Of a DNA stretch of 64,000 nt, positions 28,378 through 36,870 are shown in pieces. Under the pieces are notes generated by a model. The model was not told the origin of the DNA. It ran no database searches and saw only the letters and a program-made list of their open reading frames with translations. A program made the translations under genes and the position numbers. This DNA is from CAWGXZ01 sp963826695 (lineage in GTDB: Bacteria > Pseudomonadota > Gammaproteobacteria > Burkholderiales > Burkholderiaceae_C): positions 434,001-498,000 of the forward strand of contig CAWGXZ010000004.1 in NCBI GenBank assembly GCA_963826695.1, given 5' to 3'. How positions within the stretch are numbered: position 1 is the first letter of the stretch; every line of letters starts with the position of its first letter.

Positions 28378-28866
28378 TCAGAGCTTGCCCGGGAAGAACC
28401 AGAGCAGCGCCGCCGTCATCGTGAAATAGCGCGCGAACTTGCCGATCGCCATGTAGAGGACGCAGGGCCAGAACGGCATCTTCAGCCAGCCCGCCACGGC
28501 GCAGAGCGGGTCGCCGAAAACGGGCAACCACGACAGCAGGCACGCCTTCGGGCCGAAGCGTTCGAGCCAGCGCAGGGTGCGCGGATGCGATGCGTGGTGG
28601 TTGACTTTCTCGTAGACGGTCTCGGCGCCGCGGCCCATCCACCAGCTGACCGCGCCGCCAAGCGTGTTGCCGGCCGTGGCGACCAGCACGCCGGGCCAGA
28701 ACAGCTCCGGGTTGAGCTTCAGCAGGCCGAAAAGCGCCGGCTCCGAGCCGAGCGGCAGCAGCGTTGCCGAGACAAAGGAAATGACAAAAAGCGAGCTCAG
28801 GCCGAACTGCGGCAGGGCCAGCAGCGCGAGCAGCGCCTGCATGTGGGTTTCGAACCAGACGCTCAT
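28378..28866 (-). CDS. YqaA/DedA-like membrane protein
   Basis: This small membrane protein has 162 residues and about four hydrophobic segments. The first is LSSLFVISFVSATLLPLGSE, followed by GVLVATAGNTLGGAVSWWMG with the family Gly-rich turn. A basic cytosolic loop and FGPKACLLSWLPVFGDPLC close the core. It fits the YqaA branch of the SNARE-associated/DedA superfamily, thought to act in membrane lipid or ion homeostasis. The precise substrate is unknown. It converges on the phasin gene with 14 bp between stop codons. Confidence 0.85.
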   Translation of the reverse strand: MSVWFETHMQALLALLALPQFGLSSLFVISFVSATLLPLGSEPALFGLLKLNPELFWPGVLVATAGNTLGGAVSWWMGRGAETVYEKVNHHASHPRTLRWLERFGPKACLLSWLPVFGDPLCAVAGWLKMPFWPCVLYMAIGKFARYFTMTAALLWFFPGKL

Positions 28867-28905
28867 CGGCGGGCATTATGGGCCGCCGGCTGGGGGGCCC
28901 GCCGC

Positions 28906-28911
28906 TATACT
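28906..28911 (+). promoter_or_regulatory. -10-like hexamer upstream of dusB-fis
   Basis: TATACT lies 28 bp before the dusB ATG, a sensible place for the dusB-fis operon promoter. The -35 region is GC-rich and not recognisable. Confidence 0.35.
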
Positions 28912-28938
28912 GCTGCCTCCTTTTTCGGCAGCTTTCCC

Positions 28939-29973
28939 ATGCAACTCGGCCCCATCGCACTGGCCAATCGCCTGTTCGTCGCGCCGATGGCCGGGGTGAC
29001 CGACCGCCCGTTCCGCACCCTTTGCAAGCGGCTCGGCGCCGGCTACGCGGTCAGCGAGATGGTCAGTTCGCGCCCCGAGCTGCGCGACACGCCCAAGACG
29101 AGTCGCCGCGCCGACCATGCGGGCGAACCGGCACCGATCGCGGTGCAGATCGCCGGCACCGAACCGCGTGAAATGGCCGCGGCGGCGCAGCACAACATCG
29201 ACGGCGGCGCGCAGGTCATCGACATCAACATGGGCTGCCCGGCGAAGAAGGTCTGCAACGTCTGGGCCGGCTCGGCGCTGATGCGCGATGAAGCGCGGGC
29301 CTTGCAGATCGTCGAGGCGGTCGTTGCAGCCTGCGCACCGCGCGGCGTGCCCGTGACACTGAAGATGCGCACCGGCTGGTGCGACACCGAGCGCAATGCG
29401 GTGGCGCTGGCGCGCGCTGCCGAATCCGCCGGCGTCGCCCTGGTGACGGTGCACGGGCGCACCCGCGAGCAGGGCTATCGCGGCCATGCCGAGTACGCGA
29501 CGATCGCGGCCGTCAAGGCGGCGCTGTCGATCCCGGTGGTGGCCAACGGCGACATCGATACGCCGCAGAAAGCGCAGGCGGTGCTGGCCGCCACCGGTGC
29601 CGACGCGCTGATGATCGGCCGCGCAGCACAGGGCCGGCCGTGGATCTTCGGCGAGATCGCGCATTTCCTCGAATGCGGCGAATTGCGGCCCGCGCCGCCG
29701 GTGCTCGACGTGCGCCGCTGGCTGCTCGAACATCTCGAGGACCACTACGGGCTTTATGGCGAAGCCACCGGCGTGCGCACCGCACGCAAGCACATCGGTT
29801 GGGCGCTGCGCGGCCTGCCGGGTGCCGAGGCCTTCCGCGCCGAGATGAACCTCATCGATGACTGCGAGCGCCAGTGGCGTGCGGTTGCCGACTGGTTCGA
29901 CGGGCTTGCCGACCGCCACCGGCTGTTGCCCGCCGCCAACGATGCCGGGCAGCCGCTCGCGGCGGCCGCATGA
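28939..29973 (+). CDS. dusB: tRNA-dihydrouridine synthase B
   Basis: DusB reduces uridine to dihydrouridine in the tRNA D-loop using FMN and NADPH. The 344-residue protein has FVAPMAGVTDRPFRTLCKRL (FMN-binding start), IDINMGCPAKKVCNVWAGSA with the catalytic Cys in the MGCPAKKV motif, VTVHGRTREQGYRG, and VVANGDIDTPQKA with IGRAAQGRPWIF. The ATG at 28939 gives the usual N-terminus (MQLGPIALANRLF). The stop overlaps the fis ATG, the classical dusB-fis arrangement. Confidence 0.96.
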   Translation: MQLGPIALANRLFVAPMAGVTDRPFRTLCKRLGAGYAVSEMVSSRPELRDTPKTSRRADHAGEPAPIAVQIAGTEPREMAAAAQHNIDGGAQVIDINMGCPAKKVCNVWAGSALMRDEARALQIVEAVVAACAPRGVPVTLKMRTGWCDTERNAVALARAAESAGVALVTVHGRTREQGYRGHAEYATIAAVKAALSIPVVANGDIDTPQKAQAVLAATGADALMIGRAAQGRPWIFGEIAHFLECGELRPAPPVLDVRRWLLEHLEDHYGLYGEATGVRTARKHIGWALRGLPGAEAFRAEMNLIDDCERQWRAVADWFDGLADRHRLLPAANDAGQPLAAAA

Positions 29974-30233
29974 ACGCCGCCGCCACGCCGCAAGCCCCGA
30001 GCGCGCCCTCGATCGACGAGAGCGTTCGCGCCAGTCTCGAGAGCTATTTCGCCGATCTCGACGGCGTGGCGCCGACGGCGATGTACCAGATGATCCTCGC
30101 TGTGGTCGAGAAGCCGTTGCTCGACGTGGTGATGAAGCACGCCGAGGGCAATCAGAGCCGGGCCGCCGAGTGGCTTGGCATCAACCGCAACACGCTGCGC
30201 CGCAAGCTGCTCGAGCACCAGCTCCTCGCCTGA
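29970..30233 (+). CDS. fis: DNA-binding protein Fis
   Basis: Fis is a nucleoid-associated protein that bends DNA and activates stable-RNA promoters. The 87-residue protein has the usual helical core (VRASLESYFADLDGVAPTAM, EKPLLDVVMKHAEGNQSRAA) and the C-terminal helix-turn-helix EWLGINRNTLRRKLLEH. The N-terminus has a short Ala/Pro stretch. The ATG at 29970 overlaps the dusB stop (ATGA), so expression is coupled to dusB. A REP-like palindrome follows four bases after the stop. Confidence 0.95.
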   Translation: MNAAATPQAPSAPSIDESVRASLESYFADLDGVAPTAMYQMILAVVEKPLLDVVMKHAEGNQSRAAEWLGINRNTLRRKLLEHQLLA

Positions 30234-30236
30234 GAG

Positions 30237-30276
30237 GGCGTGGGTAGACCTGCTGCGCGACGGTTTCTCTCACACC
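30237..30276. repeat. REP-like palindrome, copy a (after fis)
   Basis: The left arm is GGCGTGGGTAGACC (30237-30250) and the right arm is GGTTTCTCTCACACC (30262-30276). They pair imperfectly around the 11-nt loop TGCTGCGCGAC. The CCTGCTGCG part of arm and loop is shared with the copies at 39611 and 50407. It may end the dusB-fis transcript or stabilise its 3' end. A separate GTGCGGCG/CGCCGCAC hairpin lies at 30303-30322, before purH. Confidence 0.65.
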
Positions 30277-30375
30277 TTCTGACGCGGCGGCCCTGCCGAT
30301 CTGTGCGGCGCATCCGCCGCACTCGCGATCCCGCAAATCAATTCCACCGGCCCGCGCCAAAACCGATCCCGAACC

Positions 30376-31965
30376 ATGCAAGCCCTTCTTTCCGTCTCCG
30401 ACAAATCCGGCGTGCTCGAACTCGCCCGCGAGCTGCAGGCGCTCGGCTGGAAACTGCTCTCGACCGGCGGCACCGCGCGGCTGCTGGCCGATGCCGGCCT
30501 CGCGGTCACCGAGGTGGCGGCGCACACCGGCTTCCCGGAGATGCTCGACGGCCGCGTCAAGACGCTGCACCCGGCGATCCATGGCGGTCTGCTCGCGCGG
30601 CGCGACCATCCCGAGCACATGGCCGCACTGGCGCAGCAGGGCATCGAGACCATCGACCTGCTCGTCGTCAACCTCTATCCCTTCGTCGAAGCCGTTGCCA
30701 AGCCGGACTGCACGCTCGAGGAGGCGATCGAGAACATCGACATCGGCGGGCCGGCGATGGTCCGCTCGGCAGCCAAGAACTGGCAGGACGTGGCGGTGCT
30801 GACCGATGCCTCGCAGTACGCCGGGATGCTGGCCGAGTTGAAGGCCGGCGGCATCAGCCGGGCGACTCGTTTCGAACTCGCCGTGGCGGCCTTCAACCGG
30901 ATTGCCAGCTACGACGCGGCCATCAGCAACCACCTCTCGGCGCTGGCGGCGGCCGAGGGCGAAGCAGGCGAGCGGCCGGTGCGCAGCGCATTTCCGGCGC
31001 AGAGCAACGCCAACTTCGTCAAGCTGCAGGACCTGCGCTACGGCGAGAACCCGCACCAGCAGGCCGCCTTCTACCGGGATCTGTATCCGGCCCCCGGGTC
31101 GCTGGTCACCGCGCGCCAGCTGCAGGGCAAGGAGCTGTCGTACAACAACATCGCCGACGCCGACGCGGCGTGGGAATGCGTCAAGGGCTTCGATGGGCCG
31201 GCCTGCGTCATCGTCAAGCACGCCAACCCGTGCGGCGTGGCCCTGGGTGGCGACGCTGCCGAGGCGTATGCGAAGGCCTTCCAGACCGATCCCACCTCGG
31301 CCTTCGGCGGCATCATCGCCTTCAACTGCGAAGTCGACGCGGCCGCTGCTGCGCACATCGCCAGGCAGTTCGTCGAGGTGCTGATCGCCCCGGCGTTCGC
31401 GCCCGAGGCGCTGGCGGCGTTTGCCGCCAAGCCGAACGCCCGGCTGCTGCAGATCGACCTGCCGCCCGGCGGCGCCACCGACTGGGAGCAGGGCCGCAAT
31501 GCGCAGGACGCCAAGCGCGTCGGCTCCGGGCTGCTGATCCAGACCGCCGACAACCGCGTCCTGCGGCGCGACGAGCTGAAGGTCGTCACGGCGCGTCAGC
31601 CGACCGCGGCGCAGCTCGACGACCTGATGTTCGCGTGGAAGGTTGCCAAGTACGTGAAGAGCAATGCCATCGTCTACTGTGCCGGCGGCATGACGCTCGG
31701 TGTCGGCGCCGGACAGATGAGCCGCCTCGACTCGGCGCGCATTGCCAGCATCAAGGCCGAGGCTGCCGGTCTTTCGCTGCAGGGTGCCGCGGTGGCCAGC
31801 GACGCCTTCTTCCCGTTCCGCGACGGCCTCGACGTGGTCTGCGAAGCGGGTGCCTCGTGCGTCATCCAGCCGGGCGGCAGCGTTCGCGACGAGGAGGTCA
31901 TTGCCGCCGCCGACGAGCGGGGTATCGCGATGGTCTTCACCGGCATCCGCCACTTCCGGCACTGA
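30376..31965 (+). CDS. purH: Bifunctional AICAR transformylase / IMP cyclohydrolase
   Basis: PurH carries out the last two steps of purine synthesis: formylation of AICAR and ring closure to IMP. The 529-residue protein has normal family length. The cyclohydrolase (MGS-like) domain comes first (MQALLSVSDKSGVLELAREL, LLSTGGTARLL, HPAIHGGLLARRD). The transformylase domain contains LRYGENPHQQAAFYRD, KHANPCGVALG, TSAFGGIIAFNCEVD and SDAFFPFRDGLDV. In Burkholderiales purH usually follows dusB-fis and precedes ruvC, as here. Confidence 0.97.
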   Translation: MQALLSVSDKSGVLELARELQALGWKLLSTGGTARLLADAGLAVTEVAAHTGFPEMLDGRVKTLHPAIHGGLLARRDHPEHMAALAQQGIETIDLLVVNLYPFVEAVAKPDCTLEEAIENIDIGGPAMVRSAAKNWQDVAVLTDASQYAGMLAELKAGGISRATRFELAVAAFNRIASYDAAISNHLSALAAAEGEAGERPVRSAFPAQSNANFVKLQDLRYGENPHQQAAFYRDLYPAPGSLVTARQLQGKELSYNNIADADAAWECVKGFDGPACVIVKHANPCGVALGGDAAEAYAKAFQTDPTSAFGGIIAFNCEVDAAAAAHIARQFVEVLIAPAFAPEALAAFAAKPNARLLQIDLPPGGATDWEQGRNAQDAKRVGSGLLIQTADNRVLRRDELKVVTARQPTAAQLDDLMFAWKVAKYVKSNAIVYCAGGMTLGVGAGQMSRLDSARIASIKAEAAGLSLQGAAVASDAFFPFRDGLDVVCEAGASCVIQPGGSVRDEEVIAAADERGIAMVFTGIRHFRH

Positions 31966-31992
31966 CCCGGCAGCACGGAGGAAAGCCCGGCG

Positions 31993-32550
31993 ATGGCGGC
32001 AACGCGAATCCTCGGCATCGATCCGGGGCTGGTCTGCACCGGCTTCGGCGTGGTCGACGTCGAAGGCCACTCGCTGCAGTATGTCGCCAGCGGCACGATC
32101 CGCACCGCAGCGGTGGCGATCGGCCAGCTGCCGCAGCGGCTGAAGGTGATCTACGACGGCGTGCGCGAGGTCGTCGCACGCTGGCAACCGGCGAGTGCCG
32201 CGGTCGAGATCGTCTTCGTCAACGTCAACCCGCAGTCGACGCTGCTGCTCGGGCAGGCGCGTGGCGCCGCGGTGACGGCGCTGGTTTCGACCGATCTTCC
32301 CGTCGCCGAGTACACCGCACTGCAGATGAAGAAGGCGATCGTCGGCCAGGGCCAGGCGCGCAAGGAGCAGGTGCAGGAGATGGTGATGCGGCTGCTCGCG
32401 CTGCCGGGCCTGCCGGGCCCCGATGCGGCCGACGCCCTGGGGCTGGCGATCTGCCATGCGCATGCCGGCGCCTCGTTCGCGGCCATCGCCAAGGCCGCGA
32501 CACTGGCACGCCGCTCGCATGGGCAGTTCCGCCGCGGCCGCACCTACTGA
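31993..32550 (+). CDS. ruvC: Holliday junction endonuclease RuvC
   Basis: RuvC resolves Holliday junctions by symmetric cleavage. The 185-residue protein has the RNase H-like fold with the acidic catalytic residues in ILGIDPGLVCTGFG (Asp), AVEIVFVNVNPQSTLLLGQA (Glu) and GPDAADALGLAICHAHA (two Asp). It starts 27 bp after purH. In most relatives ruvA and ruvB follow directly; here the next gene, after 85 bp, is argB. The branch-migration motor is therefore encoded elsewhere. Confidence 0.96.
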   Translation: MAATRILGIDPGLVCTGFGVVDVEGHSLQYVASGTIRTAAVAIGQLPQRLKVIYDGVREVVARWQPASAAVEIVFVNVNPQSTLLLGQARGAAVTALVSTDLPVAEYTALQMKKAIVGQGQARKEQVQEMVMRLLALPGLPGPDAADALGLAICHAHAGASFAAIAKAATLARRSHGQFRRGRTY

Positions 32551-32596
32551 GCGGGCGCCGGCACGCTGCAGCCCGGTCGCGCACGGACCCGCAGCC

Positions 32597-32602
32597 TACA
32601 AT
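32597..32602 (+). promoter_or_regulatory. -10-like hexamer upstream of argB
   Basis: TACAAT lies 34 bp before the argB ATG in the 85-bp ruvC-argB gap. No clear -35 is visible. Confidence 0.3.
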
Positions 32603-32635
32603 TTCGGCGCCGACAATTTCCCCGGAAGACATGCC

Positions 32636-33559
32636 ATGAACTCTCCCGTCCCGGGCACGCTGCCGGCCGCATCCGACCTCAGCCAGATTGCGCCGCGCGA
32701 CAAGGCCGAGATCCTGGCCCAGGCGCTGCCGTACATCCGCCAGTTCCACGGCAAGACGATCGTCATCAAGTACGGCGGCAATGCGATGACCGACCCGGGC
32801 CTGCAGCAGGACTTCGCCGAGGACGTGGTGCTGCTCAAGCTGGTCGGCATGAACCCGGTGGTGGTGCATGGCGGCGGGCCGCAGATCGACGAGGCGCTGG
32901 CCAAGGTCGGGAAGAAGGGCACCTTCATCCAGGGCATGCGCGTCACCGACGAGGAGACGATGGAGGTCGTCGAGTGGGTTCTTGCCGGGCAGGTCCAGCA
33001 GGACATCGTCGGGCTGATCAACGTGGCCGGTGGCAAGGCGGTCGGCCTGACCGGCCGCGACGGCGGGCTGATCCGTGCGCGCAAGCTGCGGATGCTCGAC
33101 CAGAACGACCCGAGCAAGGAGCACGACGTCGGCCAGGTCGGCGAGATCGAGTCGATCGACCCGAGTGTCGTGCGCGCACTGCAGGACGACCAGTTCATCC
33201 CGGTGATCTCGCCGCTCGGCTTCGGCGCCGACAACGAGAACTACAACATCAACGCCGACGTCGTCGCCGGCAAGCTGGCCGAGGTGCTGCGCGCCGAAAA
33301 GCTGATGATGCTGACCAACACGCCGGGCGTGCTCGACAAGGCAGGCCGGCTGCTCACCGACCTGACCGCGCGCGAGATCGACGCGCTGTTCGCCGATGGC
33401 ACGATTTCCGGCGGCATGCTGCCGAAGATCGCCTCGGCGCTCGACGCGGCCAAGAACGGCGTCAACACGGTGCACATCATCGACGGCCGGGTGCCGCACG
33501 CGATGCTGCTCGAAGTGCTCACCGAGCAGGCCTACGGCACGATGATCCGGTCGCATTGA
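32636..33559 (+). CDS. argB: Acetylglutamate kinase
   Basis: ArgB phosphorylates N-acetylglutamate in arginine synthesis and is usually the arginine-inhibited step. The 307-residue protein has KTIVIKYGGNAMTD at the start of the amino-acid kinase fold, VVVHGGGPQIDEALAK, GLTGRDGGLIRARKL and the C-terminal LTNTPGVLDKAGRLLTDL and DGTISGGMLPKIASALDA. An N-terminal helical extension of about 30 residues precedes the fold, which is typical of arginine-sensitive ArgB. The stop overlaps the TTG of the next gene. argJ, another arginine gene, lies 17 kb downstream. Confidence 0.96.
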   Translation: MNSPVPGTLPAASDLSQIAPRDKAEILAQALPYIRQFHGKTIVIKYGGNAMTDPGLQQDFAEDVVLLKLVGMNPVVVHGGGPQIDEALAKVGKKGTFIQGMRVTDEETMEVVEWVLAGQVQQDIVGLINVAGGKAVGLTGRDGGLIRARKLRMLDQNDPSKEHDVGQVGEIESIDPSVVRALQDDQFIPVISPLGFGADNENYNINADVVAGKLAEVLRAEKLMMLTNTPGVLDKAGRLLTDLTAREIDALFADGTISGGMLPKIASALDAAKNGVNTVHIIDGRVPHAMLLEVLTEQAYGTMIRSH

Positions 33560-34302
33560 ATCCCGGTGACGCGGTACGCCGGCCGTCCGGCACGGTCTGG
33601 CTTTTCGATCTCGACAACACCTTGCACGATGCGTCGCTGGCTGCCTTGCGGCCGACCGGCGAAGCCATGACCACCTACATCCGCGAGCAGCTCGGTCTCG
33701 ACGAGGCCGCCGCCACCGCTCTGCGGCACCGCTACTGGCGCCGCTATGGCGCCACGCTGCTCGGGCTGGTGCGCCACCATGGCATCGACGCGGCGCACTT
33801 CCTTGCCGAGACGCACCGGCTGCCCGGCCTCGAGGAGCGGCTCTCGGCGAGGCGCCGCGACCGGGTGGCGTTGCGCCGGCTGCCAGGCCGCAAGTTCGTC
33901 GTCACCAACGCGCCGCGCGACTACGCGCTGCGTGTGCTGAAGGCCCTGGGGATGCGCGACGCCTTCGACGGCGTGATCGCCATCGAGGACATGCAGATGT
34001 TCGGCGAGCACCGACCGAAGCCCGACGCACGGATGTTCCGGCGTCTGCTGGCCCGGCTGCAGCTGCCGGCGTGCCGCTGCGTGCTCGTCGAGGACACGCT
34101 CGAACACCAGCGCGCTGCGCACGCGCTCGGCATGCGCACCGTCTGGATGCAGGGCTACCTGCGGCACAGCCCGGATGCCCGCCGCCCGGCGGCTGCGGTG
34201 CCCGTCTGTGTCCACCCGTGCCGCAAGCCCGCCTATGTCGGGCGGCGCGTCAAGACCCTGGCGGGGTTGCACCGGTTGGCCGGTGCGCCACTGCCGCGAT
34301 GA
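33556..34302 (+). CDS. HAD-superfamily pyrimidine 5'-nucleotidase-like hydrolase
   Basis: This HAD hydrolase has about 248 residues. Motif I is LFDLDNTLHD (nucleophile and acid/base Asp), motif II is FVVTNAP, and motif III/IV is KPDARMFRRLLARLQ with VLVEDTLEHQRAAH. The layout resembles pyrimidine 5'-nucleotidases (SDT1/YjjG-like) that follow argB in many Burkholderiales. The start appears to be a TTG at 33556 overlapping the argB stop (TTGA); no better start lies before motif I. The gene ends in an unusually Arg/Pro-rich segment of about 35 residues. Confidence 0.85.
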   Translation: MNPGDAVRRPSGTVWLFDLDNTLHDASLAALRPTGEAMTTYIREQLGLDEAAATALRHRYWRRYGATLLGLVRHHGIDAAHFLAETHRLPGLEERLSARRRDRVALRRLPGRKFVVTNAPRDYALRVLKALGMRDAFDGVIAIEDMQMFGEHRPKPDARMFRRLLARLQLPACRCVLVEDTLEHQRAAHALGMRTVWMQGYLRHSPDARRPAAAVPVCVHPCRKPAYVGRRVKTLAGLHRLAGAPLPR

Positions 34303-34382
34303 GCAGCGCCGCGTCGCCGCTGCGGACCTTGTGCTTTATCGCGCCTGGCGTGGCTGCACGCAGCGCGGGGGTGCGCCGGTGA
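34299..34382 (+). CDS. Possible 27-residue coupling ORF
   Basis: An ATG overlaps the stop of the hydrolase gene (ATGA at 34299). The frame runs 27 codons (MSSAASPLRTLCFIAPGVAA...) and stops with TGA at 34380-34382, overlapping the GTG of the next gene. It tiles the gap exactly and may simply carry ribosomes to pdeM. It resembles no protein I know. Equally, it could be chance, with pdeM starting further upstream. Confidence 0.3.
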   Translation: MSSAASPLRTLCFIAPGVAARSAGVRR

Positions 34383-35074
34383 GCGCGGTGCTCGACGACA
34401 CCACCGGGCGCAACGCCTGCGGTGCCAGCGCGATCGAGGTTCGGCTCGGCGGCGAAAGGGTGTTGCTGCTGCCGGAAAAGGCCGCCCTGCTGGTCGACCG
34501 GGCCACCCTGCTGGTGGCGGACGCGCACATCGGAAAGGCGCAGTCGTTCCGGCGGCTCGGTGTCCCGGTACCGCATGGCACCACCGCCGAGACGCTCGAC
34601 CGGCTCTCGACGCTGCTGCGGCGACATGCCGTGCGCCGTGTCGTCTTTCTCGGCGACCTGCTGCATTCGCGCCATGCGCAGGGGCTGGCGACGCGAGCGG
34701 CCTTGAGCGCCTGGTGCGAGATGCATGCCGGTGTGCAGCGCACGCTGGTGCGCGGCAACCACGACCGCCACGCCGGCGATCCTGCGGCGGCGCTCGGCTT
34801 CGAGGTCGTCGACGAGCCGCTGGTCATCGGCGGCCTGGCGCTCTGCCATGAGCCGGCGAGCCATGCCGGCCGCTACGTGCTGGCCGGCCATCTTCATCCC
34901 TGCATCACCCTCGGCGGCGCGGCACGCGACCGGCTGCGGCTGCCGTGTTTCCATCTGCGTCCGCAGGTCGGCGTCCTGCCCGCGTTCGGCGCCTTCACCG
35001 GCATGCACCCGGTGGCCGCCGCCCCGGGCGACCGGCTGGTGGTGGTGGCCGACGACCGCATCTTCGAACTCTGA
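34379..35074 (+). CDS. pdeM: Calcineurin-like phosphoesterase, PdeM-type
   Basis: This metallophosphoesterase of about 231 residues has the two-metal motifs in order: VADAHIGKAQSFRR, VFLGDLLHSR, LVRGNHDRH and YVLAGHLHPCI. The arrangement matches the PdeM family (ligase-associated DNA damage response endonuclease). That name comes from a neighbourhood with a DNA ligase, an exonuclease and a helicase, none of which is here. The GTG at 34379 was chosen because it follows a spaced GCGGGGG and gives the conserved EVRLGGERVLLLPEKA start. A longer in-frame version is possible. Confidence 0.82.
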   Translation: MSAVLDDTTGRNACGASAIEVRLGGERVLLLPEKAALLVDRATLLVADAHIGKAQSFRRLGVPVPHGTTAETLDRLSTLLRRHAVRRVVFLGDLLHSRHAQGLATRAALSAWCEMHAGVQRTLVRGNHDRHAGDPAAALGFEVVDEPLVIGGLALCHEPASHAGRYVLAGHLHPCITLGGAARDRLRLPCFHLRPQVGVLPAFGAFTGMHPVAAAPGDRLVVVADDRIFEL

Positions 35075-35099
35075 TGCGCCTTTGCCGGCGCTGCCCCGC

Positions 35100-35966
35100 A
35101 TGTCCCCACTCGATTCACTGATCTCGCGTGCCGAATTCCTGCTGACCCGGCTCGAAGCCGTGCTGCCGCATGCGCCGGCGGCGCCCGACTGGTCGGCGTC
35201 GATCGCCTTTCGCTACCGCAAGCGCGCGGGTTCGGGACGGCTCGAGCCGGTGCGCCATGTGGCGCCGATCCGGCTCGATTCGCTGCGCGAAGTCGATGCA
35301 CAAAAGGAGCGGCTGCTTCGCAACACCGCCCAGTTCGTCGCCGGCCACAGCGCCAACAACGTGCTGCTGACCGGCGCGCGAGGCACCGGCAAGAGTTCGC
35401 TGATCAAGGCCTGCCTGAACGAACTGGCGCCGCGCGGGCTGCGCCTGATCGAAGTCGACAAGGCCGACCTGGTCGACCTTCCCGACATCGTCGACCTGGT
35501 TGCCGATCGGCCCGAGCGCTTCATCGTCTACTGCGACGACCTCAGCTTCGACGAAGGCGAGCCGGGCTACAAGGCACTGAAGTCGATTCTCGACGGCTCG
35601 GTTTCGCAGGCGTCGGACAACGTGCTGATCTATGCCACCAGCAACCGCCGCCACCTCCTGCCCGAGTACCTGAAGGAGAACCTCAGCTACCAGCACACGG
35701 CCGACGGCGAAGTCCATCCGGGCGAAGTCATCGAGGAGAAGATTTCGCTGTCCGAGCGCTTCGGCCTGTGGATCAGCTTCTATCCCTTCAGCCAGGACGA
35801 ATACCTGGCGATCGTCGCCGAGTGGCTGCGCGGCTACGGCGTGGCCGAGGACGCCATCGCGGCGGCGCGCCAGCCAAGCCTGGTCTGGGCGCTGGAGCGC
35901 GGCTCGCGCTCGGGGCGGGTCGCATTCCAGTTTGCCAAGGACTACGCCGGCAGGCACGCGACGTGA
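35100..35966 (+). CDS. DUF815-family AAA+ ATPase
   Basis: This P-loop ATPase has 288 residues. Walker A is LLTGARGTGKSSLIKAC and Walker B is RFIVYCDDLSFDE; VLIYATSNRRHLLPEY provides a sensor-1-like Asn. The YSEKISLSERFGLW-like segment and FYPFSQDEYLAIV are typical of DUF815. An N-terminal helical domain of about 75 residues precedes the ATPase. These proteins usually sit near argJ and mutT in betaproteobacteria; here mutT is adjacent (4-bp overlap), but argJ is 15 kb away. The physiological role is not established. Confidence 0.88.
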   Translation: MSPLDSLISRAEFLLTRLEAVLPHAPAAPDWSASIAFRYRKRAGSGRLEPVRHVAPIRLDSLREVDAQKERLLRNTAQFVAGHSANNVLLTGARGTGKSSLIKACLNELAPRGLRLIEVDKADLVDLPDIVDLVADRPERFIVYCDDLSFDEGEPGYKALKSILDGSVSQASDNVLIYATSNRRHLLPEYLKENLSYQHTADGEVHPGEVIEEKISLSERFGLWISFYPFSQDEYLAIVAEWLRGYGVAEDAIAAARQPSLVWALERGSRSGRVAFQFAKDYAGRHAT

Positions 35967-36412
35967 GCGCGGCCGATGAGCGCGAGCCGGTCGACGTCGC
36001 CGTCGGCGTGCTCATCGAGCGCACCGCGGCCGGTGCCGAGGGGCGCTTCCTGCTGACGTCGCGGCCGGCGGGCAAGGTCTATGAAGGCTTTTGGGAGTTC
36101 CCCGGCGGCAAGATGGAGCCGGGCGAATCGGTCGAAGAGGCACTGCGGCGCGAACTCGACGAAGAACTGGGAATCATCGCGCGCGAAGTCGTGCGCTGGA
36201 AGCAGACCGTCTTCGACTATCCGCATGCCCGCGTGCGGCTGCATTTCTGCAAGGTGTATGCGTGGGACGGCGAGTTGCACATGCGTGAGCGGCAGCGCAT
36301 GGCCTGGCAGTCGTTGCCGGTGACGGTGCAGCCGGTTCTGCCCGGCACGGTGCCGGTGCTGCAGTGGTTCGCCGAGGAACGCAGCCACGTGGGAGCGCTG
36401 CACATCGCTTGA
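35963..36412 (+). CDS. MutT-like Nudix hydrolase
   Basis: This is a Nudix protein of 149 residues. The Nudix box is complete: GGKMEPGESVEEALRREL continuing DEELGI (G-x5-E-x7-RE-x2-EE-x-G). VAVGVLIER precedes it, and TVFDYPHARVRLHFCKVY follows, as in MutT 8-oxo-dGTP diphosphatases that clean the nucleotide pool. There is no fused thiamine-phosphate synthase domain, which some homologues carry. The GTG start overlaps the DUF815 stop. Other Nudix substrates cannot be excluded. Confidence 0.88.
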   Translation: MSAADEREPVDVAVGVLIERTAAGAEGRFLLTSRPAGKVYEGFWEFPGGKMEPGESVEEALRRELDEELGIIAREVVRWKQTVFDYPHARVRLHFCKVYAWDGELHMRERQRMAWQSLPVTVQPVLPGTVPVLQWFAEERSHVGALHIA

Positions 36413-36480
36413 GCCGGCTGGCGATTGCGCGGCGGGTTGCCTGGGCCGTTGCGGCTGCGCCTCGACCGTACACTCGCCGC

Positions 36481-36870
36481 ATGAAATGGCTCGACGAGGT
36501 GCGCTGGGGTGAGGACGGCCTGCTGCCGGTGATCGCGCAGGAAGTGGGCAGCAACGACGTGTTGATGTTCGCCTTCATGAACCGCGAGGCGCTGCTGCGC
36601 ACCGCCGAGTCGGGCGAGGCCGTCTACTGGAGCCGCTCGCGCCGGCGCCTCTGGCACAAGGGCGAGGAGTCGGGTCATGTTCAGAAGGTGCACGAGATGC
36701 GGCTCGACTGCGACCGTGACGTGCTGCTGCTGAAGGTCACCCAGACCGGCCACGAGCCCGGCATCGCTTGCCACACCGGCCGCCACAGCTGCTTCTTCAG
36801 CCGGCTGGAGGAGGGCGCCTGGCGCGAGGTCGAGCCGGTGCTGAAGAATCCGGAGCAGATCTACAAATGA
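36481..36870 (+). CDS. hisI: Phosphoribosyl-AMP cyclohydrolase
   Basis: HisI opens the purine ring of phosphoribosyl-AMP in histidine synthesis, using zinc. The 129-residue protein shows LMFAFMNREALLRT, GEAVYWSRSRRRLWHKGEES, MRLDCDRDVLLLKV (first zinc Cys and magnesium Asp residues) and GIACHTGRHSCFF (two more zinc Cys). It overlaps hisE by 4 bp. Upstream, where hisF and the rest of the his operon usually lie, there is mutT and a 68-bp gap with a TACACT -10-like hexamer at 36469. The pair may therefore have its own promoter. Confidence 0.96.
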   Translation: MKWLDEVRWGEDGLLPVIAQEVGSNDVLMFAFMNREALLRTAESGEAVYWSRSRRRLWHKGEESGHVQKVHEMRLDCDRDVLLLKVTQTGHEPGIACHTGRHSCFFSRLEEGAWREVEPVLKNPEQIYK

